NCBI GenBank assembly: GCA_964627535.1 | Contig: CAZVJW010000020.1 | Coordinates: 1 to 64,000 of the forward strand | DNA: 64,000 bases | Direction of reading: 5' to 3' | Source: UBA1447 sp964627535 | GTDB taxonomy: Bacteria; Bacillota; Clostridia; Oscillospirales; Acutalibacteraceae | Shown here: positions 8,937 to 17,173 of the stretch, in pieces | Layout of the letters: each line of letters starts with the position of its first letter | How positions within the stretch are numbered: position 1 is the stretch's first letter | Notes under the pieces: model-generated | Database searches by the model: none | The model's input: the letters and a program-made list of their open reading frames with translations, nothing else | What the model was told of the DNA's origin: nothing | Translations under genes and position numbers: made by a program

Positions 8937-9051
8937 TATTAACTGTTTCCCCGTTTCTTTAATCCTCGTCATTTGCGAATTAATTTATATTAAAAAATAT
9001 TTAACTTTGAGAACAGTTAAAATCATTTCCCTTACAACTTGACAAAACTCT

Positions 9052-9153
9052 ATTCCGATTTAGTCGGAATAAAACGTATTCAACCTTTAGTCAAACTAAA
9101 ATTCATTCCGCTTTTAGTCTGACTAAAGGTCATTCAGCCTTTAGTCTGACCGG
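9052..9153. repeat. 26-27 bp tandem repeats at the dnaN end
   Basis: Four degenerate direct repeats start at 9052, 9078, 9105 and 9132, with lengths 26, 27, 27 and at least 22 bases. Each begins ATTC and has a central dyad around TTTAGTC and GACTAAA; the third unit has the best palindrome (TTTAGTCTGACTAAA). The fourth copy and the end of the third run into the last codons of dnaN. They have an iteron-like layout. Their role is unknown. Confidence 0.8.
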
Positions 9154-10236
9154 TAAAACGAGGAAGGTGAAATTATCGTTTTCAGGCGGTAATATAAGAA
9201 TTGGGGAAACTGCTCCGTTCAATTCTATTTTTACCTCATCGGTGTCAGCGACTCTCAGTGCTTCCAATAAAAACCGGTTATTAAAGCCGATTTCAACAGT
9301 ATCTCCCGTTATAATTGCATTGATTTTATCGTTTGCTGTCCCAACTGCTGTTGAACTTGATACTTTTATATTGTTCTCATTAAAGAGACATCTTATCGGA
9401 CTTGTTATTTTATCCGAGATAATCAGAGAGGTTCTTTCTATACTTTCAATAAACATCCGCGTGTTTACCTTCACCGTTGTAGTGCTGTTTGTCGGTATGG
9501 CAGTCTTATAATTTAAGAAGTCGCCTTCCAGCAATCTGGATACAACACTGTATCCATTTATTTCAAAAACAATATGCCTTTTTCCTACACCAATTGAAAT
9601 AATTGCATCATCATCTGTTATAAGTTTTACAACCTCGGCAAGTGTTTTTGCCGGAACAACAAAAGATATTGAATCTCCCTCATAATTTATTGCCTCTTTT
9701 CGTATGGCAAGTCTGAAACCGTCAACAGCAATTAATTTTATTATTCTTTCATCAATTTCAATTTTAATTCCAGTATGAACAATTTTATTATCATTTACAG
9801 CTGCCGCAAAAATAGTTTGTCTTACCATTTCTTTTAACAACCTTTGAGGAAGGTTTATCGGAAAACCGCCTGTTACTGAAGGAAGTTCCGGATATTCACT
9901 TGCAGATATTCCCATAATTGAATATTTTGCTTCATCACTGGTAATTCTTGCAAGCTGCCTTTCATCGGCTTCTATATTTACAAATTGTCCAGGTATTTTT
10001 TTCATTATATCACATAAAATTTTTGCATTTATAAGAATACCTCCGGCTTCTTCAACTTTTGCCTTTATTGAGGTATAAATACCGAATTCCAAATCATATC
10101 CTGTCAATATAAGTTCCCCGTTTTGTGCTTTTATATAAATACACTCAACCGCAGGTATGGATGTTTTTGTTGAAACTGCCCTTTGAACATTTTGACACGC
10201 TTGTGATAGCAATTCAGTTTCACAATAAAATTTCAT
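9130..10236 (-). CDS. dnaN: DNA polymerase III beta subunit (sliding clamp)
   Basis: The beta clamp encircles DNA and tethers the replicative polymerase. At 368 residues it fits the three-domain clamp; it starts MKFYCETELLSQACQNVQRAV and contains the family segments IPAVECIYIKA and GFRLAIRKE. The C-terminus ends in the LPVRL-type motif that forms the back of the peptide-binding pocket. AAGGAGG lies seven bases before the ATG. dnaA, its usual upstream neighbour, is not in the window; recR is upstream instead, across a 235-base AT-rich gap that may carry its promoter or an origin. Confidence 0.96.
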   Translation of the reverse strand: MKFYCETELLSQACQNVQRAVSTKTSIPAVECIYIKAQNGELILTGYDLEFGIYTSIKAKVEEAGGILINAKILCDIMKKIPGQFVNIEADERQLARITSDEAKYSIMGISASEYPELPSVTGGFPINLPQRLLKEMVRQTIFAAAVNDNKIVHTGIKIEIDERIIKLIAVDGFRLAIRKEAINYEGDSISFVVPAKTLAEVVKLITDDDAIISIGVGKRHIVFEINGYSVVSRLLEGDFLNYKTAIPTNSTTTVKVNTRMFIESIERTSLIISDKITSPIRCLFNENNIKVSSSTAVGTANDKINAIITGDTVEIGFNNRFLLEALRVADTDEVKIELNGAVSPILILPPENDNFTFLVLPVRLKAE

Positions 10237-10269
10237 TACTAAATCCTCCTTAAAATAACATATATATCA

Positions 10270-10461
10270 TTAATAATTATAGTAGTAGTAGTAGAGGGTG
10301 TTTAAACTATGGAAAAATTATGAAAGGTTTATAGGTCAACGGTTTGATCAAAAATTATGAAAAATTTAAATGTTGAAAAAAACTATGTTTCAACATATAA
10401 GAAAAAACAGAAGTTGAAATTGTGGAAAAAACAGTGTTAAAAATAAAAAAAATGTGTAAAA
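10270..10461. other. AT-rich gap with DnaA-box-like sites (possible oriC)
   Basis: Read along the minus strand toward dnaN, the gap holds TTTTACACA (10453-10461), TTTTCCACA (10421-10429) and TTTTCCATA (10308-10316), which differ from the DnaA box TTATNCACA by one, one and two bases. They are followed by a short GC-richer stretch (CACCCTC) and then TAC repeated four times, running into TATAAT and an AT-rich tract. That order resembles the box-GC cluster-DnaA-trio-unwinding layout known from B. subtilis. The TATAAT could instead be the dnaN -10 element. No dnaA is present, so this remains a candidate. Confidence 0.35.
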
Positions 10462-10471
10462 CAATAGAATT

Positions 10472-11071
10472 TTATATAGTTCTTCTGCCTTCCAAAGCTC
10501 GTGAAAGAGTAATTTCATCTGCATATTCAAGATCTGCTCCAACAGGAACACCATATGCAAGACGAGTAACAATTAAACCTAAAGGTTTTATCAGCCGTGA
10601 AATATACATGGCGGTGGCTTCCCCTTCAACGGTTGGATTTGTTGCCATAATTACTTCTTTTACTTCATCAGAACCAAGGCGGGATATAAGGGATTTTAAC
10701 GTTATATCCTCTGGTCCTATATTGTTCATTGGGGATATTACCCCGTGAAGAACATGATAAATACCATTAAATTCATGTGTTCTTTCAATAGCTGCAACAT
10801 CTCTTGAATCCTCAACAACGCAGATAATGCTTTTATCACGGGCATAATTTTTGCAAATATAGCACAATTCATCATCCGTTAAGTCACAGCAAATATTACA
10901 GCGGCGGATTTTTTCATGTGCTTGAATAATGGTTTCGGTAAAAGATTTCGCTTCATTCTTATCCATATTAAGAATATAAAAAGCAAGACGTTGGGCACTT
11001 TTGTGCCCTATGCCCGGCATTCGTTCAAACTGTTCTATAAGTTTTGCAAGAGGTGCGACATTTTGTGACAT
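10472..11071 (-). CDS. recR: Recombination mediator protein RecR
   Basis: RecR forms a clamp that works with RecF and RecO to load RecA at gaps. All expected parts are visible in 199 residues: the N-terminal helix-hairpin-helix (LIEQFERMPGIGHKSAQRLAF), a C4 zinc finger (CNICCDLTDDELCYIC), a Toprim core (ICVVEDSRDVAAIE) and the late VTRLAYGVPVGADLEYAD segment. It lies six bases downstream of ybaB, in the order dnaX-ybaB-recR conserved across bacteria, and is surely cotranscribed with them. Confidence 0.97.
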   Translation of the reverse strand: MSQNVAPLAKLIEQFERMPGIGHKSAQRLAFYILNMDKNEAKSFTETIIQAHEKIRRCNICCDLTDDELCYICKNYARDKSIICVVEDSRDVAAIERTHEFNGIYHVLHGVISPMNNIGPEDITLKSLISRLGSDEVKEVIMATNPTVEGEATAMYISRLIKPLGLIVTRLAYGVPVGADLEYADEITLSRALEGRRTI

Positions 11072-11077
11072 ACTTTA

Positions 11078-11410
11078 TTACATAAGACCCGGAATAGAAA
11101 GACCGCCCTTGGCCTGTTCAATCCCTTTTTCCATTGCCTCTGTGGCCTTGCGAACACCCTCATTAAATGCCGCAATAAGTAAATCCTGCAGCATTTCAAT
11201 ATCATCCGGATCCACTATTTCAGATTTTAAAGATATTGAAACAGCCTCGTGCCGGCCGTTTAGTATTACTTCAACCGCGCCTCCGCCAACGGAGGAGGAA
11301 AACTCAGTATTTTCCACCTCTTCCTGAACTTTTTCGACATCCTCCTGCATTTTTTGAAGTTTCTGCATCATATTTCCGCCCTGTGCGGCACCCGGAATTC
11401 TTGCTTTCAT
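11078..11410 (-). CDS. ybaB: YbaB/EbfC nucleoid-associated protein
   Basis: This small dimeric DNA-binding protein of the YbaB/EbfC family almost always sits between dnaX and recR, as it does here. The 110 residues show a Gly/Met-rich start, a coiled-coil helix (MQKLQKMQEDVEKVQEEVE), the strand TEFSSSVGGGAVEVILNG and the acidic IVDPDDIEMLQDLLIAAFNEG. Spacings of 39 bases after dnaX and 6 bases before recR indicate one operon. The precise role is not settled even in model species. Confidence 0.93.
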   Translation of the reverse strand: MKARIPGAAQGGNMMQKLQKMQEDVEKVQEEVENTEFSSSVGGGAVEVILNGRHEAVSISLKSEIVDPDDIEMLQDLLIAAFNEGVRKATEAMEKGIEQAKGGLSIPGLM

Positions 11411-11449
11411 AATCTACCCTCTCCGATTCACAAAATGCAAATCATAAAT

Positions 11450-13171
11450 TTATTCGTTTGACAATTCGCTCATTTTATTCTTAAAACCTTTAAATATATC
11501 ATCTCGACTGTTTTTGAATATTTTATTTTCACAAACCAATAATTTATGATTTTTTCCGCAGACATTGAAAACAGTTTCTTTTAAAACAGCCATATGATTA
11601 CCCGCGGCCAAAAAGGTTTCAAGAGCCTCGGCCTTATTAACACTGATTTTCAGCGTTTCGCCGTCAATAAAAGCGTTCGATCCGTTCAGCCAACCCCAAA
11701 GACCCTGATGATTTGCATACAATTCTTTTAAAACATCGGGCCATACATCGAATGGTAAATCATTGTTTATCGTCAAATCCGGCGTTTTAAATGCCGGATC
11801 ATTGGAAAAAAGATTTTCTGTTACCGGAATTTCAACTGCTTGCGGGGTATATTTCTCTTCAATTTCTTCCGATTGCGATGATTCATCAGCTGTGGGTTCA
11901 AGGGTTTGTATTGCAGAGCTATCTGACTTTTCCGCAGAAATCGGCATAATAACATCCGTAAGGTTGGCTGAAGGAGCATCTGCATTGTTCTTAAGTGCCG
12001 GCTCAGGTTTTTTCTCTGGAACAGATGAATGCGAAGGCGCTGCAGCGGAGGCAGGGATTTTTCTCGTCAGTGTCTCATTACTGAAGTTGAGAGGAAAATT
12101 ACATAGTTTAATTACGGCCATTTCAAGCTCGGTTCTTTTATTGACGCCTTTGGTAAGATTAACCGAGGTTTGTTCAAGAAGGAAAAGGGAACATAGAATC
12201 TCCTCTAAATTAAAATCACCGGCTTGCTGCTTAAGGTTAATATAATCGTCTTTTGTGCAGACAATCAATGAATCGGCAGAGATAACAGTTTTTATTATCA
12301 TTAAATTTCTAAGGTGATTAATCAGTTCGGAACAAAGCCTGTCCATATCCGAAAAGTTTTTATGAAGCTCATTTATAATCTCTAAGGCTCTTCCGGTGTC
12401 ATAGGTTTTTATGCAGTCAGTAAGTTCAAAAAGAAAGCTTTTATCTGCGAGACCTGCGACGGAACTTACGGTTTTTGCGGTGACAAATTTCTCGTTGGCG
12501 GAACAAAGGTCCAACATCGAAATAGCGTCTCTCATAGCCCCATCAGCAATTCGTGCTATAAGTAAAGCGGCATCATCCTCGAGTTTAATTCCTTCACGGT
12601 CAGCAATATATTTCAGCCTTCCCGTTATATCTTCAGGAGATATTCGTTTAAAATCAAACCTTTGGCAGCGGGAACGGACCGTTATGAGAAGCTTGTGAGG
12701 GTCTGTAGTAGCAAGAATAAAAACAACATGATCCGGCGGTTCTTCAAGAGTCTTAAGAAAGGCGTTGCATGCCGGGGTAGAGAGCATATGTACTTCATCA
12801 ACAATATATATTCTTTTTTTCGCCTGAACGGGCGTAAAATTTGTTTCGTCGATTAATTCGCGGATATTATCAACGCCATTATTGCTTGCGGCATCAATTT
12901 CACTTACATCCAATATCGCACCGCTGTCGATTCCCAGACAAATTTCACATTTATTACAGGGGTTTCCGTTTACGGGATGAAGGCAGTTTATCGCCTTTGC
13001 CAAGATTTTAGCGCAGGTGGTTTTGCCTGTCCCACGGGAGCCTGTAAAAAGATACGCATGAGAAAGCTGACCGGATTCAACCTCGTGAGCCAAGGTCGCG
13101 GTTATATTTTGCTGACCTGCGACATCATTAAATGTTTGAGGTCTCCATTTTCTGTAAAGGGCCTGATACAT
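11450..13171 (-). CDS. dnaX: DNA polymerase III subunit gamma/tau
   Basis: DnaX is the clamp-loader ATPase that opens the beta clamp. The AAA+ part shows Walker A (GSRGTGKTTCAK), a four-cysteine zinc module (CLHPVNGNPCNKCEIC), Walker B (YIVDEVHML) and the SRC arginine-finger motif (VRSRCQRF). Residues after about 370 form the variable tau-like linker and C-terminal region. An in-frame GTG lies four codons upstream (13183), but GGAAAG suits the ATG at 13171, which also gives the family start MYQALYRKWRP. It begins only 23 bases after the SRP RNA gene. I did not find a clear frameshift signal for a separate gamma form. Confidence 0.96.
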   Translation of the reverse strand: MYQALYRKWRPQTFNDVAGQQNITATLAHEVESGQLSHAYLFTGSRGTGKTTCAKILAKAINCLHPVNGNPCNKCEICLGIDSGAILDVSEIDAASNNGVDNIRELIDETNFTPVQAKKRIYIVDEVHMLSTPACNAFLKTLEEPPDHVVFILATTDPHKLLITVRSRCQRFDFKRISPEDITGRLKYIADREGIKLEDDAALLIARIADGAMRDAISMLDLCSANEKFVTAKTVSSVAGLADKSFLFELTDCIKTYDTGRALEIINELHKNFSDMDRLCSELINHLRNLMIIKTVISADSLIVCTKDDYINLKQQAGDFNLEEILCSLFLLEQTSVNLTKGVNKRTELEMAVIKLCNFPLNFSNETLTRKIPASAAAPSHSSVPEKKPEPALKNNADAPSANLTDVIMPISAEKSDSSAIQTLEPTADESSQSEEIEEKYTPQAVEIPVTENLFSNDPAFKTPDLTINNDLPFDVWPDVLKELYANHQGLWGWLNGSNAFIDGETLKISVNKAEALETFLAAGNHMAVLKETVFNVCGKNHKLLVCENKIFKNSRDDIFKGFKNKMSELSNE

Positions 13172-13193
13172 GAACGCTCTCACTTTCCAAACA

Positions 13194-13360
13194 TAAAAAC
13201 AGAGCCGGCTTTGATTTGGTCATGCAGCGGGCAGGCGGACTGTGGCGCACAGTGCAAACCGATTAATGCTGCTCGGTTCCCCGCCTGACATGATTCACGG
13301 CGCCCCGTCGCACAGGACCCACTCGCCACATGACCAACACAAAGCCTCGCTCTGCTCTTG
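13194..13360 (-). ncRNA. ffs: Signal recognition particle RNA
   Basis: The minus strand carries the universal SRP helix 8: GTCAGG, then CGG, a GGAA tetraloop, CCG, then AGCAGC (around 13270-13295). Long flanking complementarity closes the rod: GGTCATG pairs with CATGACC, and AGAGC...GGCTTTG with CAAAGCC...GCTCT. A run of T after GGCTCTG forms the end. The length of about 165 bases is between the short E. coli and the long Bacillus forms; whether an Alu domain is present is not clear by eye. Its place directly upstream of dnaX matches B. subtilis scr. The RNA targets membrane proteins with Ffh. Confidence 0.9.
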
Positions 13361-13367
13361 TTATATT

Positions 13368-13396
13368 ATTATAATATATAATTGCCTGAATATCAA
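13368..13396 (-). promoter_or_regulatory. Promoter of the SRP RNA gene
   Basis: On the minus strand TTGATA (13391-13396), a 17-base spacer and a perfect TATAAT (13368-13373) place the start near 13360. Read-through would also feed dnaX-ybaB-recR. Confidence 0.8.
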
Positions 13397-13462
13397 GTAA
13401 ATTCGGCGCATATTGCGCAAAATTACAAAATTTTTAACAGGCGAACCTTTCGGATAAATAAT

Positions 13463-13489
13463 CAAAAAACCGGCAGTTTTGCTGCCGGT
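13463..13489 (-). terminator. Terminator of the ABC exporter operon
   Basis: On the minus strand ACCGGCAG and CTGCCGGT form a perfect eight-base-pair stem with a short loop, followed by a T-run. It lies about 60 bases after the permease stop codon. Confidence 0.85.
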
Positions 13490-13550
13490 GCGGAATCATT
13501 GCTGATGGGGTTATTTTTGTATAGGACAAATCGTTTTTTCAGCGTTTCTG

Positions 13551-14315
13551 TTAAAGTGTCTTTTTGTTAAAAATTAAAAGGGTGGCAATGAGGCAGACTA
13601 CAGTTAAGAAAACTGTAATTAAAACGGTTGCCGTCTCATCGATGACTTTTACTGAGTTTGTAAGCAACGCAATATTGTTTGACACCAGACGGACAGGATT
13701 ATATTTTGAAAGCTTTGGTATAATATTAATCAGCAGTAAACCGCCCAAAACTAATGCAGAGATGAGCAGCCCTCCGTAATTTCCATTGACCAAAGTTCCG
13801 GACATTAAAATTACCGCTAAAACAAATGCGCCGAACATCCACAAACAAAAAAGAGAAAACAGTAAGTTTTCGGTTGAATGTTTTCCGAACAGGAACACTG
13901 TATAACCGAAACATGTTAAAGAAGAAAGTGTAAAGCTGATTGTCCACACACAAACAGAAGTAAAGTATTTTGCTAAAATTACCGCTTTCCGCGACAAACC
14001 TTTGGAAAGAACATTGATCAAAGTACCTTTGGAAACTTCCTGTGCTATAATTCCGCTGAAAACAAGCAAAACAATAATGATGCCCATTTGCGTTGTGTTT
14101 TTGAAAAACTGTGTATAGGCATCAATATATGTCGGTGTCGGAAGAATGATTTTCATCCCTTCAATGGACAAATTCGAAAAAATATCAGGCAGAAGCTTTG
14201 CAGTCAAGGGGCTCATCATACCAAAAACAAAGAATATGCTTAACAAAATGAAAGCTTTATAGGTTCTGACTTGCTCCGTCAGCTCTTTTTTTGTAAATGC
14301 AAGAAATCCTCTCAT
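13551..14315 (-). CDS. ABC transporter permease (ABC-2 type)
   Basis: The 254-residue polytopic protein has about six hydrophobic segments. It begins with the cytoplasmic motif LAFTKKELTEQVRTYKAF typical of ABC-2 exporters, and has a large outside loop between helices one and two. It overlaps the ATPase gene by four bases (ATGA). With that ATPase and the small PLDc_N protein it matches the yxlG-yxlF-yxlE order of B. subtilis, where the genes accompany sigma-Y. The exported substrate is unknown; peptide or lipid-active compounds are typical for the class. Confidence 0.82.
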   Translation of the reverse strand: MRGFLAFTKKELTEQVRTYKAFILLSIFFVFGMMSPLTAKLLPDIFSNLSIEGMKIILPTPTYIDAYTQFFKNTTQMGIIIVLLVFSGIIAQEVSKGTLINVLSKGLSRKAVILAKYFTSVCVWTISFTLSSLTCFGYTVFLFGKHSTENLLFSLFCLWMFGAFVLAVILMSGTLVNGNYGGLLISALVLGGLLLINIIPKLSKYNPVRLVSNNIALLTNSVKVIDETATVLITVFLTVVCLIATLLIFNKKTL

Positions 14316-15232
14316 TCAACCACCTCCAAGAACACGTTTTCCAAAGACGGTTCCAATATTTCATATTTATTGATTGATACCTCTTCGCAGACAAGAAGAT
14401 TTAATAAAGAAATTTCTATATTTGACAAATCGTTTACATGAATTTTAAGCGATTTATCATTGATTTCTACTTTTGAAACAGTCGAAAGCGTTCTGATTTT
14501 CTCGCTTAACGGTGCCGCATCGGTTACATCCGTTACTTCTATCACAACGCAATCCTGCCGATATGAATTTTTTATTTCCGATAATTCACCCTGAACAACC
14601 AGATGCCCGTCGTTTAAAATACCGATTCTGTCGCAGATTCTTTCAACATCTGATAGTATGTGAGTGGAAAAAACAACAGTGGTTTGATTTTTGACAACGG
14701 ATAATATATCAAGAATTTCTTTTCTGCCGATAGGGTCCAAAGCGGATGTCGGTTCATCGCAGATCAACAGTTTCGGCTCGTTTATTAACGCCTGCGCAAT
14801 GCCCAAACGCTGCTTCATTCCTCTTGAAAACCCATGAATTTTTCGATTGTTATTTTCAAGGCCTACCAATGATAAAAGCTCGGTTGCTTTCTTTTTAATC
14901 TGGCTTGCACTCAGCCCTGCGATTTCACCGCAAAGCTTCAAATATTCCTTTGGTCTCATGTAACCGTAAAATTCCGGCACATCAGGCAAGTAACCGATGA
15001 AACGGGTGGTTTTACTGTTTCCGTAGATGACATTTTCGCCGCAAACAGAAATTTCTCCGCCGCCCAGCTGCAAAAAGCCTAGAATCATTTTCATGGTAGT
15101 TGTTTTTCCTGAGCCGTTTTTCCCGATAAAACCAAAAACAGAATTCTCCGGCACTGAAAAAGAAAGGTCTTTAATAACCGCTAAATCACCGAAACTTTTT
15201 GACACATGATTAACGCTCAAGACATCCATCAA
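14312..15232 (-). CDS. ABC transporter ATP-binding protein (YxlF type)
   Basis: This is the ATPase of the exporter. Walker A (GKNGSGKTTTMK), the signature FSRGMKQRLGIAQ, Walker B (LLICDEPTSALDP) and the switch histidine (VFSTHILSD) are all intact. A C-terminal extension of about 80 residues (VVIEVTDVTDAAPLS onward) is typical of the DRA/CcmA-type drug and bacteriocin exporters. It overlaps both neighbours by four bases (PLDc_N upstream, permease downstream), so the three are translated as one unit, presumably under the XRE regulator that heads the operon. Confidence 0.92.
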   Translation of the reverse strand: MMDVLSVNHVSKSFGDLAVIKDLSFSVPENSVFGFIGKNGSGKTTTMKMILGFLQLGGGEISVCGENVIYGNSKTTRFIGYLPDVPEFYGYMRPKEYLKLCGEIAGLSASQIKKKATELLSLVGLENNNRKIHGFSRGMKQRLGIAQALINEPKLLICDEPTSALDPIGRKEILDILSVVKNQTTVVFSTHILSDVERICDRIGILNDGHLVVQGELSEIKNSYRQDCVVIEVTDVTDAAPLSEKIRTLSTVSKVEINDKSLKIHVNDLSNIEISLLNLLVCEEVSINKYEILEPSLENVFLEVVE

Positions 15233-15429
15233 TCATCACTCCTGCCAATAGTGAAGTAGAGTATCGGGCCGATAATATTGACGAAGAGAACAATGACAAT
15301 CCAAATAGCTTTGCTGCCGACTTTATAAGTGTCGTGCCTTAAAATGTGTACCAGAGCCGTAACCATCAATGCCAATTGAATAAGGAAAAGAGGGATTAAA
15401 AAAGCGACATACTGGGAAAAGTCTTGCAT
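15229..15429 (-). CDS. Small membrane protein with PLDc_N domain (YxlE type)
   Basis: The 66 residues hold two membrane helices joined by a short loop and end LYFTIGRSDD. This matches the phospholipase D-nuclease N-terminal (PLDc_N) domain found alone in proteins such as B. subtilis YxlE. In Bacillus YxlE is reported to restrain sigma-Y activity; no sigma factor gene is present here. It lies 13 bases after the XRE gene and overlaps the ATPase by four bases, so it probably modulates the exporter. Confidence 0.82.
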   Translation of the reverse strand: MQDFSQYVAFLIPLFLIQLALMVTALVHILRHDTYKVGSKAIWIVIVLFVNIIGPILYFTIGRSDD

Positions 15430-15442
15430 AACAATTTACTCC

Positions 15443-16552
15443 TTATATTTTATTCAGTCTTTCGACCAATGCTAAAAACCGTTCATCTGACTGAAGCGGT
15501 TCAAAAAACGGATTGTTGACAATGGCGTCTTTCATGCTTTGCTTAATTACTTTTTCGTTTCTTGGCGGTTCGGTTGTGATATCCAAAGAACTCATATAAT
15601 CGTCTAAATGATCAAAAAATTCGTTGCCTTTCAGTTTAAGCGGAAACAGCCCGGGGCTGCAGCAAAGCTCGACATATTTTTGAACCATATTCAGCGCACC
15701 ATCCTGGTTGTTCTGCTGAAGAAACAATTGAGCGGCAGTTAGATAGATAAGAAGAAATGCCGATGGGCTTAACGTGTAAATTTCAAAGATATCGCCTAAG
15801 CCTGCAATCTTTTGATAGCAGCTGTCAGCTTTTAACGGGTCATTCGAATTAAGAGACATCAGCTTGGTAAGCGCTTCTATCATACTCATCATATTCAGAA
15901 AAAGGCTGCCCTGCAACTGGCATTTCGCTTTATCGGAATCCCCCTTCATTTGGTAAGCCTGCGCCAAAAGAAGCTCCGGGGACATCATAGGCGACTCAAT
16001 AATGTCTTCCAGCAAATCAATGGTTTCAACCGGTTTATTCAGGGCAATATAACATAATGATTTCATTTGAATGGCTTTTCTTGTAAAGGATGTGTCATTG
16101 CTCTCATCAATGATATGGTCAAAAACCTTTATTGCTTCATAAAGAACCGCTTCGGCTTTTTCCATGCTTCCCGCAAGATTGGCATGATTGATAAATAACA
16201 GACCGATATGCAGCTGTAAATTCCAGCAGGAATAATATTTTCTCGCAATGTTATGACAATCTATATAAACTTCGTCGAAAGGCTTGGATGCAAAAGCCTT
16301 CGTAAATTCTAAATAGAGCTTACTGATTTCGGTTTTTAACATCTGCGGTTCATAGCCCATGATTTCATCGACACTGGTATTAAAATAGGTTGCTAAAACA
16401 GGCAGTAAAGTGATATCGGGGTAACTGTGTCCGGATTCCCATTTTGAAACAGCAGCCTTTGAAACACCTAAGAATTCAGAAAGCTCTTCCTGCGTTAATC
16501 CTTTTTCTTTTCTTTTTATTGAAATATTGGAGCCAAGATTTATTTCTTTCAA
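15443..16552 (-). CDS. XRE-family transcriptional regulator with TPR-like C-terminal region
   Basis: The N-terminus is a classic helix-turn-helix (ISIKRKEKGLTQEELSEFLG, then VSKAAVSKWESGHSYPD). The remaining 300 residues are helical and repeat-like, as in regulators whose TPR domain senses a peptide or other signal. A longer frame runs back to 16606, but a GAGG box eight bases before the TTG at 16552 marks the likely start (MKEINLGSNIS, 369 residues). It heads the PLDc_N/ABC exporter genes, with only 13 bases to the next, and probably controls them. The ligand is unknown. Confidence 0.85.
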   Translation of the reverse strand: MKEINLGSNISIKRKEKGLTQEELSEFLGVSKAAVSKWESGHSYPDITLLPVLATYFNTSVDEIMGYEPQMLKTEISKLYLEFTKAFASKPFDEVYIDCHNIARKYYSCWNLQLHIGLLFINHANLAGSMEKAEAVLYEAIKVFDHIIDESNDTSFTRKAIQMKSLCYIALNKPVETIDLLEDIIESPMMSPELLLAQAYQMKGDSDKAKCQLQGSLFLNMMSMIEALTKLMSLNSNDPLKADSCYQKIAGLGDIFEIYTLSPSAFLLIYLTAAQLFLQQNNQDGALNMVQKYVELCCSPGLFPLKLKGNEFFDHLDDYMSSLDITTEPPRNEKVIKQSMKDAIVNNPFFEPLQSDERFLALVERLNKI

Positions 16553-16722
16553 ACATATCGCCTCGATTCTTTGTTTCAGTATAGCAGTAATCAATTGAAA
16601 AAACAATGGAATAACAGTAGAGTTTGGTAGATTTAATCAACCAATGGTTAACTTTTCCCTTAAATGGCGTAATAAACTTTACCGCGGCAGCCGGTATACG
16701 ACCTATACCGTTATATAAATAC

Positions 16723-16758
16723 AAAAAGAGTCAAACCAAAACGGCTCAACTCTCTTTG
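16723..16758 (-). terminator. Terminator of tRNA-Arg
   Basis: On the minus strand AAAGAGAGT...ACTCTTTTTG forms an imperfect stem followed by a T-rich tail. It lies 14 bases after the tRNA 3' end. Confidence 0.6.
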
Positions 16759-16771
16759 TGCAATATTTCAG

Positions 16772-16848
16772 TGGCGTCCCCGGCGCGATTCGAACGCACG
16801 GCCTTTCGCTTAGGAGGCGAACGCTCTATCCTGCTGAGCTACGGGGAC
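16772..16848 (-). tRNA. tRNA-Arg (anticodon CCT)
   Basis: The minus strand folds as a complete cloverleaf. The acceptor arms GTCCCCG and CGGGGAC pair over seven bases, the D-arm contains TAGCTCAGCAGG, the anticodon loop reads CTCCTAA (anticodon CCT, arginine AGG), and the T-arm contains GTTCGAATC. The 3' CCA is encoded. A consensus promoter lies upstream and a hairpin downstream. Confidence 0.96.
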
Positions 16849-16866
16849 ACATGTGAAACGGTGCTA

Positions 16867-16895
16867 ATTTTAACAAAAAAGCAATACATTGTCAA
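16867..16895 (-). promoter_or_regulatory. Promoter of tRNA-Arg
   Basis: On the minus strand a perfect TTGACA (16890-16895), a 17-base spacer and TAAAAT (16867-16872) precede the tRNA by about 18 bases. Confidence 0.85.
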
Positions 16896-16958
16896 GCAAA
16901 AAAGATGATAGGATGTGTTAATAACAATTAATTCTGTCATTTAAAAGCTGAAAGAATA

Positions 16959-16986
16959 TTGCTTTTTTATATGGATATGATATAAT
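16959..16986 (+). promoter_or_regulatory. Promoter of the attenuator leader
   Basis: TATAAT (16981-16986) with an upstream TG makes an extended -10 element. TTGCTT (16959-16964), 16 bases upstream, is a partial -35. Transcription from near 16992 would put the five-codon leader ORF close to the 5' end. Confidence 0.65.
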
Positions 16987-17017
16987 ATTATAAATTCAGA
17001 TTCACGGAGGTAATCTA

Positions 17018-17035
17018 ATGCCGGCAAACGCTTAA
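17018..17035 (+). CDS. Five-codon leader peptide MPANA
   Basis: ATG CCG GCA AAC GCT TAA follows a strong GGAGG box at 17006-17010 with a seven-base spacer. It is too short for a product; its position at the head of mutually exclusive stems suggests that its translation is what is sensed. The stop codon lies within segment 1 of the attenuator. Confidence 0.6.
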   Translation: MPANA

Positions 17036-17173
17036 TTTTTATATAACGCATAGCATGACATTAGCCATTTGTACATGGCTTTGTTTTGCTATAGATTCTT
17101 AAAAATTAAGTAAAGCTGTATAATGGGTTATCACCATTGATAAATGATCATGCGTAAGGGTATCATTATCCTT

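Noticed and set aside
9052..9153. CRISPR array
   Set aside because: The repeats are contiguous and degenerate, with no unique spacers of constant length and no cas genes.
16476..16724. Alternative 82-codon frame across the XRE gene start
   Set aside because: It uses the ATG next to the GAGG box but reads out of frame with the helix-turn-helix domain. The TTG at 16552 in the domain frame is the better explanation.
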